The translations under genes were made by a program, and so were the position numbers. Positions 1-7,930 of a DNA stretch of 64,000 bases are shown piece by piece. Numbering within the stretch: position 1 is the first letter of the stretch; every line of letters begins with the position of its first letter. Origin of the DNA: Aedoeadaptatus coli (lineage in GTDB: Bacteria; Bacillota; Clostridia; Tissierellales; Peptoniphilaceae); contig NZ_OPYI01000003.1 of assembly GCF_900343085.1 (NCBI RefSeq), forward strand, positions 1 through 64,000, read 5' to 3'. Below the pieces are notes generated by a model. The model was not told where the DNA came from and made no database searches. It saw only the letters and a program-made list of their open reading frames with translations.

Positions 1-67
1 TGCACTTGTTTGCCCTCCTTTATTATTTTGTGGTGATTTAATTTTAGGTGATAGGGAAAACAAGTGC
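1..67. other. Left-edge inverted repeat and possible gene start
   Basis: A 10-bp perfect inverted repeat (GCACTTGTTT at 2-11 and AAACAAGTGC at 58-67) encloses a 46-nt loop. On the minus strand AAGGAGGG at about 13-20 lies 8 nt before a GTG at 3-5, so a minus-strand gene may start at or just beyond the left edge. Too little sequence remains to identify it. The long loop makes a terminator unlikely. Confidence 0.25.
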
Positions 68-128
68 TATCTTTTTGCACAAAAATATCCATTGAGGAGG
101 TTACTCCCCAACGGATATTATAGAGCCC

Positions 129-155
129 AAAAAAAGAGCGCGGTTTCGACCGCAC
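129..155 (-). terminator. Rho-independent terminator after cstA
   Basis: Read on the minus strand, a 7-bp stem (GTGCGGT/ACCGCGC, one G-T pair) with a CGAA loop is followed by seven T residues. It lies about 20 bases downstream of the cstA stop codon and would end that transcript. Confidence 0.85.
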
Positions 156-174
156 CCTTTGGGTTCAATAAAAT

Positions 175-1620
175 TTACGCTTTGGCCAAGTCTTGTTGCT
201 TGCTGCCTTCCTTCGAAACGATGTAGCCGTAAAGCAATGCGGCGACGACGCCGATAATATTTGCGGCCATATAGGGCAGGCGGAAACCGATCTTGGCGCC
301 GAAAATGTAGGCCATAATAATGTAGGTGTAGAACATTCCCGGAATCAACGAAATCAGATAGGCTCTGCCGTGGCGTTTCAGGTAAATGGCGATCATGGCA
401 AAGGCAAAGACCGCGATGGTTTGGTTTGCCCAAGCGAAGTATTGCCACAAGACATTGAAGCCGTTGGGGCTTAATTTCGCGAAAATCAAAATCACGAGCA
501 CGCCGGCGAAAATAGCCAAGGAAAGGCTCACGCGGTTTTTCATTTCCTTTTGCGAAATATTCAAGTGGTCGGCGATCATCAAACGGGCGGAGCGAAGCGC
601 CGTGTCGCCGGAAGTGATGGGAAGCACGATGATGCCGATGACGGCGATTAAACCGCCGACGGTACCCAGCATGTCGTTGGCCACGAGACCGATGACGGCG
701 GGTTTACCGATGAGGCCGGCGTCGATGCCCATGTTGTAAATACCCATGGCGGCGGCGGCCCAGATCATGGCGATAAAGCCTTCTAAGATCATCATATCGT
801 AGAATACGAAGCGGCCTTCTTTTTCACTCTTCACGGAGCGACCGATCAGCGTCGCTTGGGTGGAGTGGAAACCCGAAACGATACCGCAGGCCACGGTAAC
901 GAAGAACACGGGAAGAAGGTGGATGCCTTGGGGATGCACGCCGCTTAAATTACTCATGGTCAGATTATCCAAGGGATAGCCCTTGATAAAGAGGCCGAAG
1001 AAAATACCGATGGCGGAAAGCAAGAGGATGCAGCCGAAAATCGGGTAGACGCGGCCGATGATCTTGTCAATGGGGAACAGGGTCGCAATAATGTAGTAGG
1101 CGAAAATGCAGGCATAAACGATCCATACCACGGGGTTTGAAGCGACGGCTTCCTGATGCAAAACATTGGCGACGATTAAGTCCCCGGGGGTGTAAATAAA
1201 TACGGCACCGACTAAAACCATAAGTACGATGACGAAAATGTTGTACACGGAGTACACCTTGTTGCCTAAATTGCGCTTAATCAACGCCGGCATTTGCGCC
1301 CCGTCGGAGCGCAGGGAAATCATCCCGCTCATGTAGTCGTGAACGGCACCGCCGAGAACGCAGCCGATGGGAATTAAAATAAATGCGATGGGTCCAAATA
1401 AAATCCCTTGGATCGGTCCTAAGATCGGGCCGGTACCGGCGATGTTCAATAATTCGATTAATGCGTTTTTCTTTTTGTCCATGGGGACGTAGTCGACGCC
1501 GTCTTGGCTCTTAATGGCCGGCGTTTCTCTGTCGTCCGGTTGGAACACTTTCTCAGCGAAGCGACCGTAACCGATTCCGCCGACGAGCAAAATCGCGAGG
1601 CCGATGAGAAATGTAGTCAT
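175..1620 (-). CDS. cstA: CstA-family carbon starvation/peptide or pyruvate transporter
   Basis: A polytopic inner-membrane protein of 481 residues, nearly all hydrophobic helices. The CstA signature NIAGTGPILGPIQG sits at about residues 59-72, followed by a long Gly-rich helix and a second conserved GDTALRSARL stretch near residue 340. Family members (CstA, BtsT/YjiY) take up peptides or pyruvate during carbon limitation; the substrate here cannot be read from sequence. It is shorter than E. coli CstA (about 700 residues), as is usual for the compact Firmicutes forms. A TAGGAGGT Shine-Dalgarno precedes the ATG at 1620. It appears to be a single-gene transcript with its own promoter at 1691-1718 and a terminator downstream. 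The substrate assignment is uncertain; the family assignment is firm. Confidence 0.9.
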   Translation of the reverse strand: MTTFLIGLAILLVGGIGYGRFAEKVFQPDDRETPAIKSQDGVDYVPMDKKKNALIELLNIAGTGPILGPIQGILFGPIAFILIPIGCVLGGAVHDYMSGMISLRSDGAQMPALIKRNLGNKVYSVYNIFVIVLMVLVGAVFIYTPGDLIVANVLHQEAVASNPVVWIVYACIFAYYIIATLFPIDKIIGRVYPIFGCILLLSAIGIFFGLFIKGYPLDNLTMSNLSGVHPQGIHLLPVFFVTVACGIVSGFHSTQATLIGRSVKSEKEGRFVFYDMMILEGFIAMIWAAAAMGIYNMGIDAGLIGKPAVIGLVANDMLGTVGGLIAVIGIIVLPITSGDTALRSARLMIADHLNISQKEMKNRVSLSLAIFAGVLVILIFAKLSPNGFNVLWQYFAWANQTIAVFAFAMIAIYLKRHGRAYLISLIPGMFYTYIIMAYIFGAKIGFRLPYMAANIIGVVAALLYGYIVSKEGSKQQDLAKA

Positions 1621-1690
1621 AAATACCTCCTAAAATTAATTTCTAAGTAAAAGCCAATAAACAACAAAGACTTCTACTACTCACATCCTT

Positions 1691-1718
1691 ATTATAACGC
1701 TGATTGTGAAAATTACAA
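1691..1718 (-). promoter_or_regulatory. Probable cstA promoter
   Basis: On the minus strand a TTGTAA -35 element (1713-1718) and a perfect TATAAT -10 element (1691-1696) are separated by 16 bp, about 70 bp upstream of the cstA start. This is the best sigma-A-type match in the intergenic region. Confidence 0.6.
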
Positions 1719-1847
1719 CATCCTCCCGTGAAAAAATAGGTAAATTCTCCGGCTTCTCGCTCATTTTTTCTGTTCTGTATAATATATTTATAATATATTC
1801 GTCTTTATTCGAGTTGACGTGTTCCATTAAATCATGTTTTACCCATA

Positions 1848-1872
1848 GAAAAAAGACCGCCCGCGCGGTCTT
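1848..1872 (-). terminator. Terminator of the wal operon
   Basis: On the minus strand AAGACCGC pairs with GCGGTCTT around a short loop and is followed by a T-run. The stem begins immediately at the yycI stop codon, so transcription of walRK-yycHI should end here. Confidence 0.8.
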
Positions 1873-2711
1873 TAATGCAAGAGGACCAATTCCTCGCCTC
1901 CGTCAAGTTCCATGCGCCAGGCCACGGTGGCGTAGCCCCGGGTGCCGTGGGAGAGGTTTTCCACGGTGCCCTGTTCTTCGGGATTGAAGTAGTAGCAGGG
2001 GTCGATCTTTTTTATGGTCCTGCCTTTTAAGCTGTCGTGGCTGAGGAGGCGAAGGAGGGATTGGGTGGCCATGGGCAGGGGCTCCCGCTCGGCGGTTTCG
2101 TCGATGACGTCGATCCAGAGCCGGTCCATGCGCACCACTTTGTCTCCCACCAGGTCGATTTCCGTGTAGGCGGATTCCACGTAGTTGCTTTTGTAGGTCT
2201 TCGTAAACATGAGCTTCCTGCGATTGCCCGCAGCTTCGCTGTAAAAAAGGGCGATGTCGTCGGTGGGAAAGCCCCGCTCCGCCAAAAAGTCCAGGGCTTT
2301 TTTCTCCGCGTCTTTTTCGTTTAAAAAGGCGTTGGATGCGGCGTCGGCTTCGTAGATCAGGCGCCGCTCGTCAAGCACTTTCAGTTGCCCTCGGGCCGTG
2401 CGAAGCACGAGGCGCTGATCGTCGTCTTCCGCCACGCGGCCTTTTCCCTGAAAGAAGCGCTGATTTAAATTGTCCGTCGTGTCCGTTTCGTAGGCCACAT
2501 CCAAAATGGGCAAGGACGATCCGTCTTTCGGAATCTCCGCTTCCAAGGCGATGCCCGCGTCATTTAAAAGCTCTTTCGTCTCCCGATGAAAGGCGGCGGC
2601 GTTTTCTGCCGGGGCCACGCGCATGCGGTCCGCGTAGAGGACGCCGGCGAGGAAAAGGTCAGTGATGAGGAGGGCGACGATGAGGACGGTTTTTGCTTTT
2701 TCCCAATTCAT
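1872..2711 (-). CDS. yycI: WalRK regulatory protein YycI
   Basis: A 279-residue protein with one N-terminal membrane anchor (about residues 8-26) and a large extracytoplasmic domain, as in YycI. In Bacillus and staphylococci YycI and YycH sit at the membrane with the WalK kinase and modulate its activity. The family is poorly conserved, so the call rests mainly on topology, length and its position as last gene after walR, walK and yycH. Its start overlaps the yycH stop by 4 nt, indicating translational coupling. A terminator follows directly. No oddities seen. Confidence 0.85.
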   Translation of the reverse strand: MNWEKAKTVLIVALLITDLFLAGVLYADRMRVAPAENAAAFHRETKELLNDAGIALEAEIPKDGSSLPILDVAYETDTTDNLNQRFFQGKGRVAEDDDQRLVLRTARGQLKVLDERRLIYEADAASNAFLNEKDAEKKALDFLAERGFPTDDIALFYSEAAGNRRKLMFTKTYKSNYVESAYTEIDLVGDKVVRMDRLWIDVIDETAEREPLPMATQSLLRLLSHDSLKGRTIKKIDPCYYFNPEEQGTVENLSHGTRGYATVAWRMELDGGEELVLLH

Positions 2712-4045
2712 GATCTGTCACCGCCTACATAGGCCCCGCTCAGGGCGTCGAAAAGATACACCCGCTCCTCGTAGAGGACGTAGTAGCCGGGCACGAGGGC
2801 CTTTTTTTCTTCTCGACCGTCGTCTAAATAACAGAGGCTTACCCGCTTCAGGGGCTTGAGCAATTGATCGTAGCCGTCTTCTTTCGCCCCGAAGATTTCC
2901 GGATGCATGGCCACCACGTCGGCAAAGGCCATGCCTTCGACCAAGGTGTTTGCGCTTTCTTCCTCGGCTTTGTTGCGGTAGAGATAGGTCATACGCTTCA
3001 CCTGATTGTTGAAAAGTTCCACCACGATGGCATCGATCTTTTCGCCTTTTACGGGAAAAACGGGCAGGCCTTTTTCCGAATGGTTCATGACGACGCGGTA
3101 GCCCCGCCCGCCGTTTGCGGTGATGGGCTCCAGCTTTTCCAGATAGACGTCGTCGATGGTGCCGGTGTTTTTCGCCACAAATTCAAAGGCCCGCTCCACG
3201 GCGCCGGCGGGATCCATGACTTCCTTGGCCGCTTCCGTCTGATCTTTGTAGTCCAGAAGGCCGTTGTTGTACAGGCGCACGGTGCGCTGGCCCCAGACGT
3301 AGAGGGTGGAATCTTCTTCGCCGATTTCGTGAAGGTCGTCGATGCCGGCCTTCAACAGGCGGCGAAGCAGGTCGTTTTTGTAGGCGCTTTTCATATTGGC
3401 CAGGTCGTTTTCGTAGACCACATCGCCTTCAAAGACGGGCTTTTCGTCGGAAATGTACACGGCCCGCTGAATGCCGTAGCGCTCCCACAGGGAGCTGTAA
3501 GGTGGATTGTCTTCCCTCTCCAGGGAGCGAATGTACTTGTTGATGTCCGAAAGGTTCACGGCGAAGTCGGGCTTCATGGCGCCTTCTTCCGTTTCGAAGA
3601 TCACGCCTTCGGATTCGGAAAAGTAGATGGCGGCGATCTCGCCCTTCAGGTCGTGAAGATTGTACACGTCTTTAAAGAGATCGGAATAGGTGCCCTTGGC
3701 CACTTCAAAGACCACCGAGGGCTTGTCGTGGCATTTTAAATAATCCTTGTAGGCCATTCTTTCCCACTGCACCTTTTCTTTGCCGTCGAAACTTTGCTTT
3801 AAGATGTTGCGATAAAAAGGCCAAAGATTCTTCAGCTGCACCGTCTTCGTGTGGGCGCCGTCGCCGAAGTTTACCACCATGGCCGCGGGCATCATGCGCC
3901 CGATGACGGCATCGGTGAATTTCGTGTCCGCCACGGCGATGAGTTTGTTGCCCGTCGGCGGCGGGGCCAGCCAAATTTGCCGGGCTAGAACCAATGTGAG
4001 CACCAAGAGGGCGGCGAGAATGACGGTTTTTATTCGCTCTTTCAT
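2708..4045 (-). CDS. yycH: WalRK regulatory protein YycH
   Basis: A 445-residue protein with a single N-terminal transmembrane segment (about residues 8-25) and an extracytoplasmic remainder, typical of YycH (usually 430-460 residues). YycH acts with YycI at the membrane on the WalK sensor kinase. The call is supported by the invariant gene order walR-walK-yycH-yycI and the 4-nt overlaps with both neighbours. Sequence similarity in this family is low, so context carries much of the weight. Confidence 0.87.
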   Translation of the reverse strand: MKERIKTVILAALLVLTLVLARQIWLAPPPTGNKLIAVADTKFTDAVIGRMMPAAMVVNFGDGAHTKTVQLKNLWPFYRNILKQSFDGKEKVQWERMAYKDYLKCHDKPSVVFEVAKGTYSDLFKDVYNLHDLKGEIAAIYFSESEGVIFETEEGAMKPDFAVNLSDINKYIRSLEREDNPPYSSLWERYGIQRAVYISDEKPVFEGDVVYENDLANMKSAYKNDLLRRLLKAGIDDLHEIGEEDSTLYVWGQRTVRLYNNGLLDYKDQTEAAKEVMDPAGAVERAFEFVAKNTGTIDDVYLEKLEPITANGGRGYRVVMNHSEKGLPVFPVKGEKIDAIVVELFNNQVKRMTYLYRNKAEEESANTLVEGMAFADVVAMHPEIFGAKEDGYDQLLKPLKRVSLCYLDDGREEKKALVPGYYVLYEERVYLFDALSGAYVGGDRS

Positions 4046-5847
4046 GCTTCCTCCTGATCCATGGGAAAACTCAAGAGCACTTCCGTGCCCACATTCAGCT
4101 CGCTCTTAATGCGAATGCGCCCGCCCATGTTTTCCATGATGTCCTTGGCGATGGAAAGGCCCAGGCCGCTCCCGCCCATGGCGCGGCTCCTGCCCTTTTC
4201 CACGCGGTAAAAGCGTTCGTAGATGCGCTCCAAATCCCTGCGGGCAATGCCGATGCCGTTGTCCTTGATCTGGATGTGCACGCGGGAGCCGTAGTTCCTT
4301 CCGATGACCTCGATTTTTCCCGCGTAGGTGGTGTACTTAAAGGCATTGGTCAAAATATTGGTAATCACCTGATAGGCCCCGTGCTTGTCCGCCAAAAAGG
4401 GGCGAATGTCCACGGGAATATCCAGATACACCTTGTGGTGGCGCTCCTTGATCATGGGCTGCAAGGATTCCAAAATGGCCGTCACCACTTCGTAGGCGTC
4501 CATGGACACGGGTTCCCAACTGGTGCGCTTGGCGTCCATATTGGAAAGCTGCAAGAGGTCGGTGACCAGGTGGGTCATGCGGTCGCTTTCCCGGTCGATA
4601 ATGCCTAAAAACCGCAGCTGGGCATCGCGATTTAAGGAGGCTTTCATCAGGGTTTCCGTGTAGGATTTTATGGTGGTAATGGGCGTCTTCAGCTCGTGGC
4701 CCACATTGGCCACGAAATCTTTTCTGAGCACGTCCAAATTGTGTTCTTCCGTAATGTCCTGTAAGACGGCGATGATCCCCTGGGGCTGCTTGCTCTCCCC
4801 TTTGTAGGGGGCGTAGCGAATATTGTAGAATTTGTTTTTGATTTCGATTTGGCTGAGCCCCGTTAAGGAGCCCACGTCGTAGTAATTGATCTTCTCAATG
4901 TTCAGCCGCTTCATGTCGAAGGCCTCGCCCACGGCGTCGTCGGCGAGATCCAAAATCTCTTTGGCCACGGGATTCATGTGAACCAACCGCCCCATGGAAT
5001 CCACGGCGATGATCCCCTCGGACATGTAGTGAAACATGGTGTCCAGCTTGGACCGCTCGGAATCCATGCGGGAGATGGTCTCTTCCAGTTCCGTGGTGAG
5101 GTAATTAAACATGCTCCCCAAGCGGCCGATTTCGTCGTTGCTCTTGACTTCAACCTTTTGATCGAAATTCCCCTCGGCCATTTCCCGGGCCTGACGGGTC
5201 ACGTCCCGAATGGGCAGGGTGATGGAGCGGGCCAAAATATAGGCCAGAATGGTGGTAATGCCCATGGCCACCACCATGGCGTAGGTCATAATGACCCGGG
5301 CGTCGTCCACCACGCCGTAGAGGCCGCTTAAATCCGACACCATGTAAAATAAGCCCATGACGCTGCCGTCTTTTGCAAAAACCGGCATGGTGTAATGGGC
5401 GTAGCGTACCTTGGTCTTGGCATCTTCCCGAATCACCGAAGAGCCTTCGCCGCGAAAGCCGTCCAAGATCAGCTTCGGCGACAGATCGGAATCCCCCAGG
5501 GCGTTTTTTCCCGCCGCGAGGTCCCCGGAATTGTTGGTGGTGGCGACGATTCTCGGCACGCGGCCCGGGCCGATGACGTAAATTGCCTCGTCGCTACCGA
5601 TGCGCCAGGCGTCCAGGGTGTTTTGAATGCGGCTGTGCACCTCGTCCCAAGGCGTCTCCGTCAAATAGGGCGATGAATTGGCCATGGAACTCAAGGTCTG
5701 CTCCATGTCCGTCTGTACTTTCTCCAGCTGCGCGTCTTCCAGTCGGTTGACGATAAAGGCGCCGATAATGGCCATAACCACCAACACGAGGAGGACGTAG
5801 ATAAATATAAATCGCCACTTAATGCTGGAATAATGCTTATCCTCCAA
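4042..5847 (-). CDS. walK: WalK (YycG/VicK) sensor histidine kinase
   Basis: A 601-residue membrane sensor kinase. In order: TM helix about 12-34, an extracytoplasmic PAS-like domain about 36-183, TM helix about 186-207, HAMP about 208-260, cytoplasmic PAS about 266-365, HisKA with phosphoacceptor His384 in the HELKTP motif, and HATPase_c with DNGIG and GSGLGL boxes near the C-terminus. WalK phosphorylates WalR and controls cell-wall hydrolase genes in Firmicutes; it is normally essential. Two TM helices around an extracellular sensor and an internal PAS domain match the Bacillus/Staphylococcus architecture rather than the single-TM streptococcal VicK. It overlaps walR by 11 nt and yycH by 4 nt. 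Confidence 0.96.
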   Translation of the reverse strand: MEDKHYSSIKWRFIFIYVLLVLVVMAIIGAFIVNRLEDAQLEKVQTDMEQTLSSMANSSPYLTETPWDEVHSRIQNTLDAWRIGSDEAIYVIGPGRVPRIVATTNNSGDLAAGKNALGDSDLSPKLILDGFRGEGSSVIREDAKTKVRYAHYTMPVFAKDGSVMGLFYMVSDLSGLYGVVDDARVIMTYAMVVAMGITTILAYILARSITLPIRDVTRQAREMAEGNFDQKVEVKSNDEIGRLGSMFNYLTTELEETISRMDSERSKLDTMFHYMSEGIIAVDSMGRLVHMNPVAKEILDLADDAVGEAFDMKRLNIEKINYYDVGSLTGLSQIEIKNKFYNIRYAPYKGESKQPQGIIAVLQDITEEHNLDVLRKDFVANVGHELKTPITTIKSYTETLMKASLNRDAQLRFLGIIDRESDRMTHLVTDLLQLSNMDAKRTSWEPVSMDAYEVVTAILESLQPMIKERHHKVYLDIPVDIRPFLADKHGAYQVITNILTNAFKYTTYAGKIEVIGRNYGSRVHIQIKDNGIGIARRDLERIYERFYRVEKGRSRAMGGSGLGLSIAKDIMENMGGRIRIKSELNVGTEVLLSFPMDQEEA

Positions 5848-6520
5848 AGTAATAGCCCACTCCTCGCTTCGTTAAAATGTAGCGGAAATCTTCCCCGGGA
5901 TCTTCGATTTTTTCACGCAAACGGCGCACCGTCACATCCACCGTGCGAATGTCGCCGTAGTATTCGTAGCCCCAAACCTCTTCGAGGAGCGTCTCGCGGC
6001 TGAACACCGTGCCCGGCGATTGGGCTAAGTACTTCAAAAGTTCGAACTCCCGCAGGGTCAGCTCGATCACCTTGCCCCGCTTCGTGACTTCATACTTCAC
6101 GGGATCGATGTTCAGATCCGCCTCTTCGATGACCTCGTCGGGCAAATAGCCTTCGTTCTCGAAATCCTGGCGGCGGAAGTTCGCCTTCACCCGGGCGATT
6201 AATTCCCCCATGCTGAACGGCTTCACCACGTAATCGTCGGCGCCGAGCTCCAGGCCGCGAATGCGGTCGCCTTCGGAATCTTTCGCCGTGAGCATAATCA
6301 CCGGCACGCGGCTCTTCTTGCGAATCTCCCGCAGAGTTTCAAAGCCGTCCATGCGCGGCATCATGACATCCAAAAGCACCAGATCCGGCGCCCAGCTGTC
6401 GAAGGTTTCCAGGCAGGCCACGCCGTCTTTTGCCATGGCGGTTTCGTAGCCTTCGTTGGATAAATTGTATGCAATAATTTCGGCAATGGCCGATTCGTCT
6501 TCCGTAATTAATATTTTCAT
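5837..6520 (-). CDS. walR: WalR (YycF/VicR) response regulator
   Basis: A 227-residue OmpR/PhoB-type regulator. The receiver domain (1-115) has acidic residues E7 and D8, phosphoacceptor D51 in LLDVMMPRMDG and the conserved Lys in LTAKD. The winged-helix DNA-binding domain (about 130-225) contains the typical LTLREFELLKYLAQ and RTVDVTVRRLREKIE segments. It is partner of the adjacent WalK and first gene of the four-gene wal operon. An extended -10 promoter lies just upstream. The Shine-Dalgarno GGGAGGAGGG supports the ATG at 6520. Confidence 0.97.
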   Translation of the reverse strand: MKILITEDESAIAEIIAYNLSNEGYETAMAKDGVACLETFDSWAPDLVLLDVMMPRMDGFETLREIRKKSRVPVIMLTAKDSEGDRIRGLELGADDYVVKPFSMGELIARVKANFRRQDFENEGYLPDEVIEEADLNIDPVKYEVTKRGKVIELTLREFELLKYLAQSPGTVFSRETLLEEVWGYEYYGDIRTVDVTVRRLREKIEDPGEDFRYILTKRGVGYYFGG

Positions 6521-6538
6521 AGGATCCCTCCTCCCTCG

Positions 6539-6547
6539 ATTATATCA
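6539..6547 (-). promoter_or_regulatory. Extended -10 promoter of the wal operon
   Basis: On the minus strand TGATATAAT (TG plus one base plus a perfect TATAAT) lies about 20 bp upstream of the walR start. No good -35 is seen at 17 bp; a TTGATT occurs at about 20 bp. It sits in the 59-bp gap after the chorismate mutase gene. Confidence 0.5.
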
Positions 6548-6579
6548 TAGGTAAAATCGGTTATAATCAAGAGGAGCCA

Positions 6580-6828
6580 TCAGTCCTGAAGATTTCGGGA
6601 AAGTTCCATCATTTTTTCATAAAGGGCGCGCACCTCGCCGCCGTAGGGCGCAGCTTTCTCTTCCAATCGGGCGAGAAGGGCCGCTTCCCGCGCGGGATCG
6701 TAGACCGCACGGCCGATTTTTTTCTTCTCCTCGCCCATGGCCCGGGACAAATCGAAGCGGGCCTTTAAAAGATCCACCAATTCGTCGTCCACGGCGTCGA
6801 TTTTCTTACGAATAGATTCTACTGACAT
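6580..6828 (-). CDS. Monofunctional chorismate mutase (AroQ fold)
   Basis: An 82-residue all-helical protein. The N-terminus has the AroQ pattern: IRKKID at residues 6-11, then DELVDLLKARFDLSRAMGEEK with the active-site Arg and Lys, then VYDPAREAALLARL. Chorismate mutase converts chorismate to prephenate for Phe/Tyr synthesis. The ATG at 6828 was chosen because GGAGG lies 4 nt upstream and the family motif starts at residue 6; a much longer open frame continues upstream on this strand but is only a shadow of the divergent gene. It is divergent from the ATP-grasp gene at 6847 and upstream of walR in the same direction. Confidence 0.88.
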   Translation of the reverse strand: MSVESIRKKIDAVDDELVDLLKARFDLSRAMGEEKKKIGRAVYDPAREAALLARLEEKAAPYGGEVRALYEKMMELSRNLQD

Positions 6829-6832
6829 AATT

Positions 6833-6842
6833 CCTCCGGAGG
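6833..6842. promoter_or_regulatory. Palindromic Shine-Dalgarno shared by two divergent genes
   Basis: The 10-bp perfect palindrome CCTCCGGAGG reads as GGAGG on both strands. It is 4 nt from the ATG at 6828 (minus) and 4 nt from the ATG at 6847 (plus). Only 18 bp separate the two start codons, so each gene's promoter must lie inside or beyond the other's coding region. Confidence 0.8.
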
Positions 6843-6846
6843 TTAC

Positions 6847-7704
6847 ATGATTCACATAATTTATCACGGTTACTTTTCCTTCGCCATCCACAAAGTGGTG
6901 CAGGATCTCGCCAAAAAGGGCACAGACGTATTGGCCAAGCCCCACACAGACTACGTCCTCCTTGCGGAAAAAGAGGGCGTCGTCACCCGAGACATGAAGG
7001 GAGATCCCGCCCCGGACGCCATACTGTTTTTCGACAAAGACGTGCGCCTGGCGCGGGCCCTGGAAAAAACCTGCCCCCTCTTTAATCCGGCGGATGCCAT
7101 CGCCTTGGCCGACGACAAGATTTCCACCTACGACGCCCTGGCCCCATCCCTCCCCATGATCGACACCATCCCCGCCCCCTTTCACTACCGAGTGCAAGCG
7201 CCGAAAGACGACTTCCTCGATTATGTGGAGGCGAGATTCGGCTACCCCATGGTCATCAAAGCCGCCAAAGGCTCCTTCGGCGAGCAAGTGTTTCTCGCGA
7301 AAAATCGCGACGAGGCGAAGGAGATCGCGGAAAACATGGGGGCGGAAGATTATCTCTTTCAGCCCTTTATCGCCGAATCCGCCGGCGTGGACAAGCGAGT
7401 GCTCGTCATCGGCGATGAAATCGTCGGCGCCATCGAGCGCAGAAACGATCACGACTTCCGCGCCAACATCGCCGCGGGATCCACGGCCCGAGCCATCGAG
7501 CTCACCGAGGGAGAAAAAGAACTGGCCCTCGCCGCCCACAAAAAAGCCGGCCTCGCCTTCTCCGGTATCGACCTCATCGACTCCCACAATGGCCCCCTTC
7601 TCGTCGAGATCAATTCCAATATGAGCTACCTGGGCTTTCAGGAAGCCACGGGCATCGACGTATCGAAGAAAATCCTGGACTATGTGGAGAATCGGATCCG
7701 ATAA
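6847..7704 (+). CDS. RimK-family ATP-grasp ligase
   Basis: A 285-residue ATP-grasp enzyme. The central ATP-binding part includes YPMVIKAAKGSFGEQVFL (about residues 137-154) with the ATP-contacting Lys and Gly-rich loop, then KRVLVIGDEIVGAIER. The C-terminal metal-binding part has FSGIDLI and LLVEINSNMSYLGFQ with the Glu/Asn magnesium ligands. RimK/LysX-type ligases join an amino acid such as glutamate to a carboxylate of a protein, cofactor or small acceptor; the acceptor cannot be told from sequence. It stands alone on the plus strand, divergent from chorismate mutase. Confidence 0.8.
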   Translation: MIHIIYHGYFSFAIHKVVQDLAKKGTDVLAKPHTDYVLLAEKEGVVTRDMKGDPAPDAILFFDKDVRLARALEKTCPLFNPADAIALADDKISTYDALAPSLPMIDTIPAPFHYRVQAPKDDFLDYVEARFGYPMVIKAAKGSFGEQVFLAKNRDEAKEIAENMGAEDYLFQPFIAESAGVDKRVLVIGDEIVGAIERRNDHDFRANIAAGSTARAIELTEGEKELALAAHKKAGLAFSGIDLIDSHNGPLLVEINSNMSYLGFQEATGIDVSKKILDYVENRIR

Positions 7705-7795
7705 ATTCAGTGTAGCATGTTTCGGATAGGGGGACAATTGGGGCATCAGCCCATCGCCGAGACCGTAATCCAATGCAAAGCCGCCAAGCCGCGCT

Positions 7796-7830
7796 AAAAA
7801 GAAAACATCCTCTGCATTTGCAAAGGATGT
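7796..7830 (-). terminator. Terminator after hsdR
   Basis: On the minus strand ACATCCT pairs with AGGATGT, continued after a one-base mismatch by TGC/GCA, and is followed by TTTTCTTTTT. It lies about 100 bp downstream of the hsdR stop and would end the hsd transcript. The remaining bases between 7705 and 7930 show no gene. Confidence 0.75.
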
Positions 7831-7930
7831 CAGACTGCAGACAAGCTTCGTATAAATCTCGGGGTTTGCCTCTCTCTTTTCTTATGGAAAAAATTTTCAG
7901 CATTCATTATTAGAAAATGCAATAGACTCA

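Noticed and set aside
2864-3739. Long plus-strand frame (291 codons) inside yycH
   Set aside because: Antisense shadow of yycH; the minus strand has operon context, ribosome sites and family topology.
6580-7773. Open frame of 397 codons on the minus strand
   Set aside because: Only the last 82 codons are real (chorismate mutase). The rest is the antisense of the ATP-grasp gene, open because of high GC content, and lacks any family motif.
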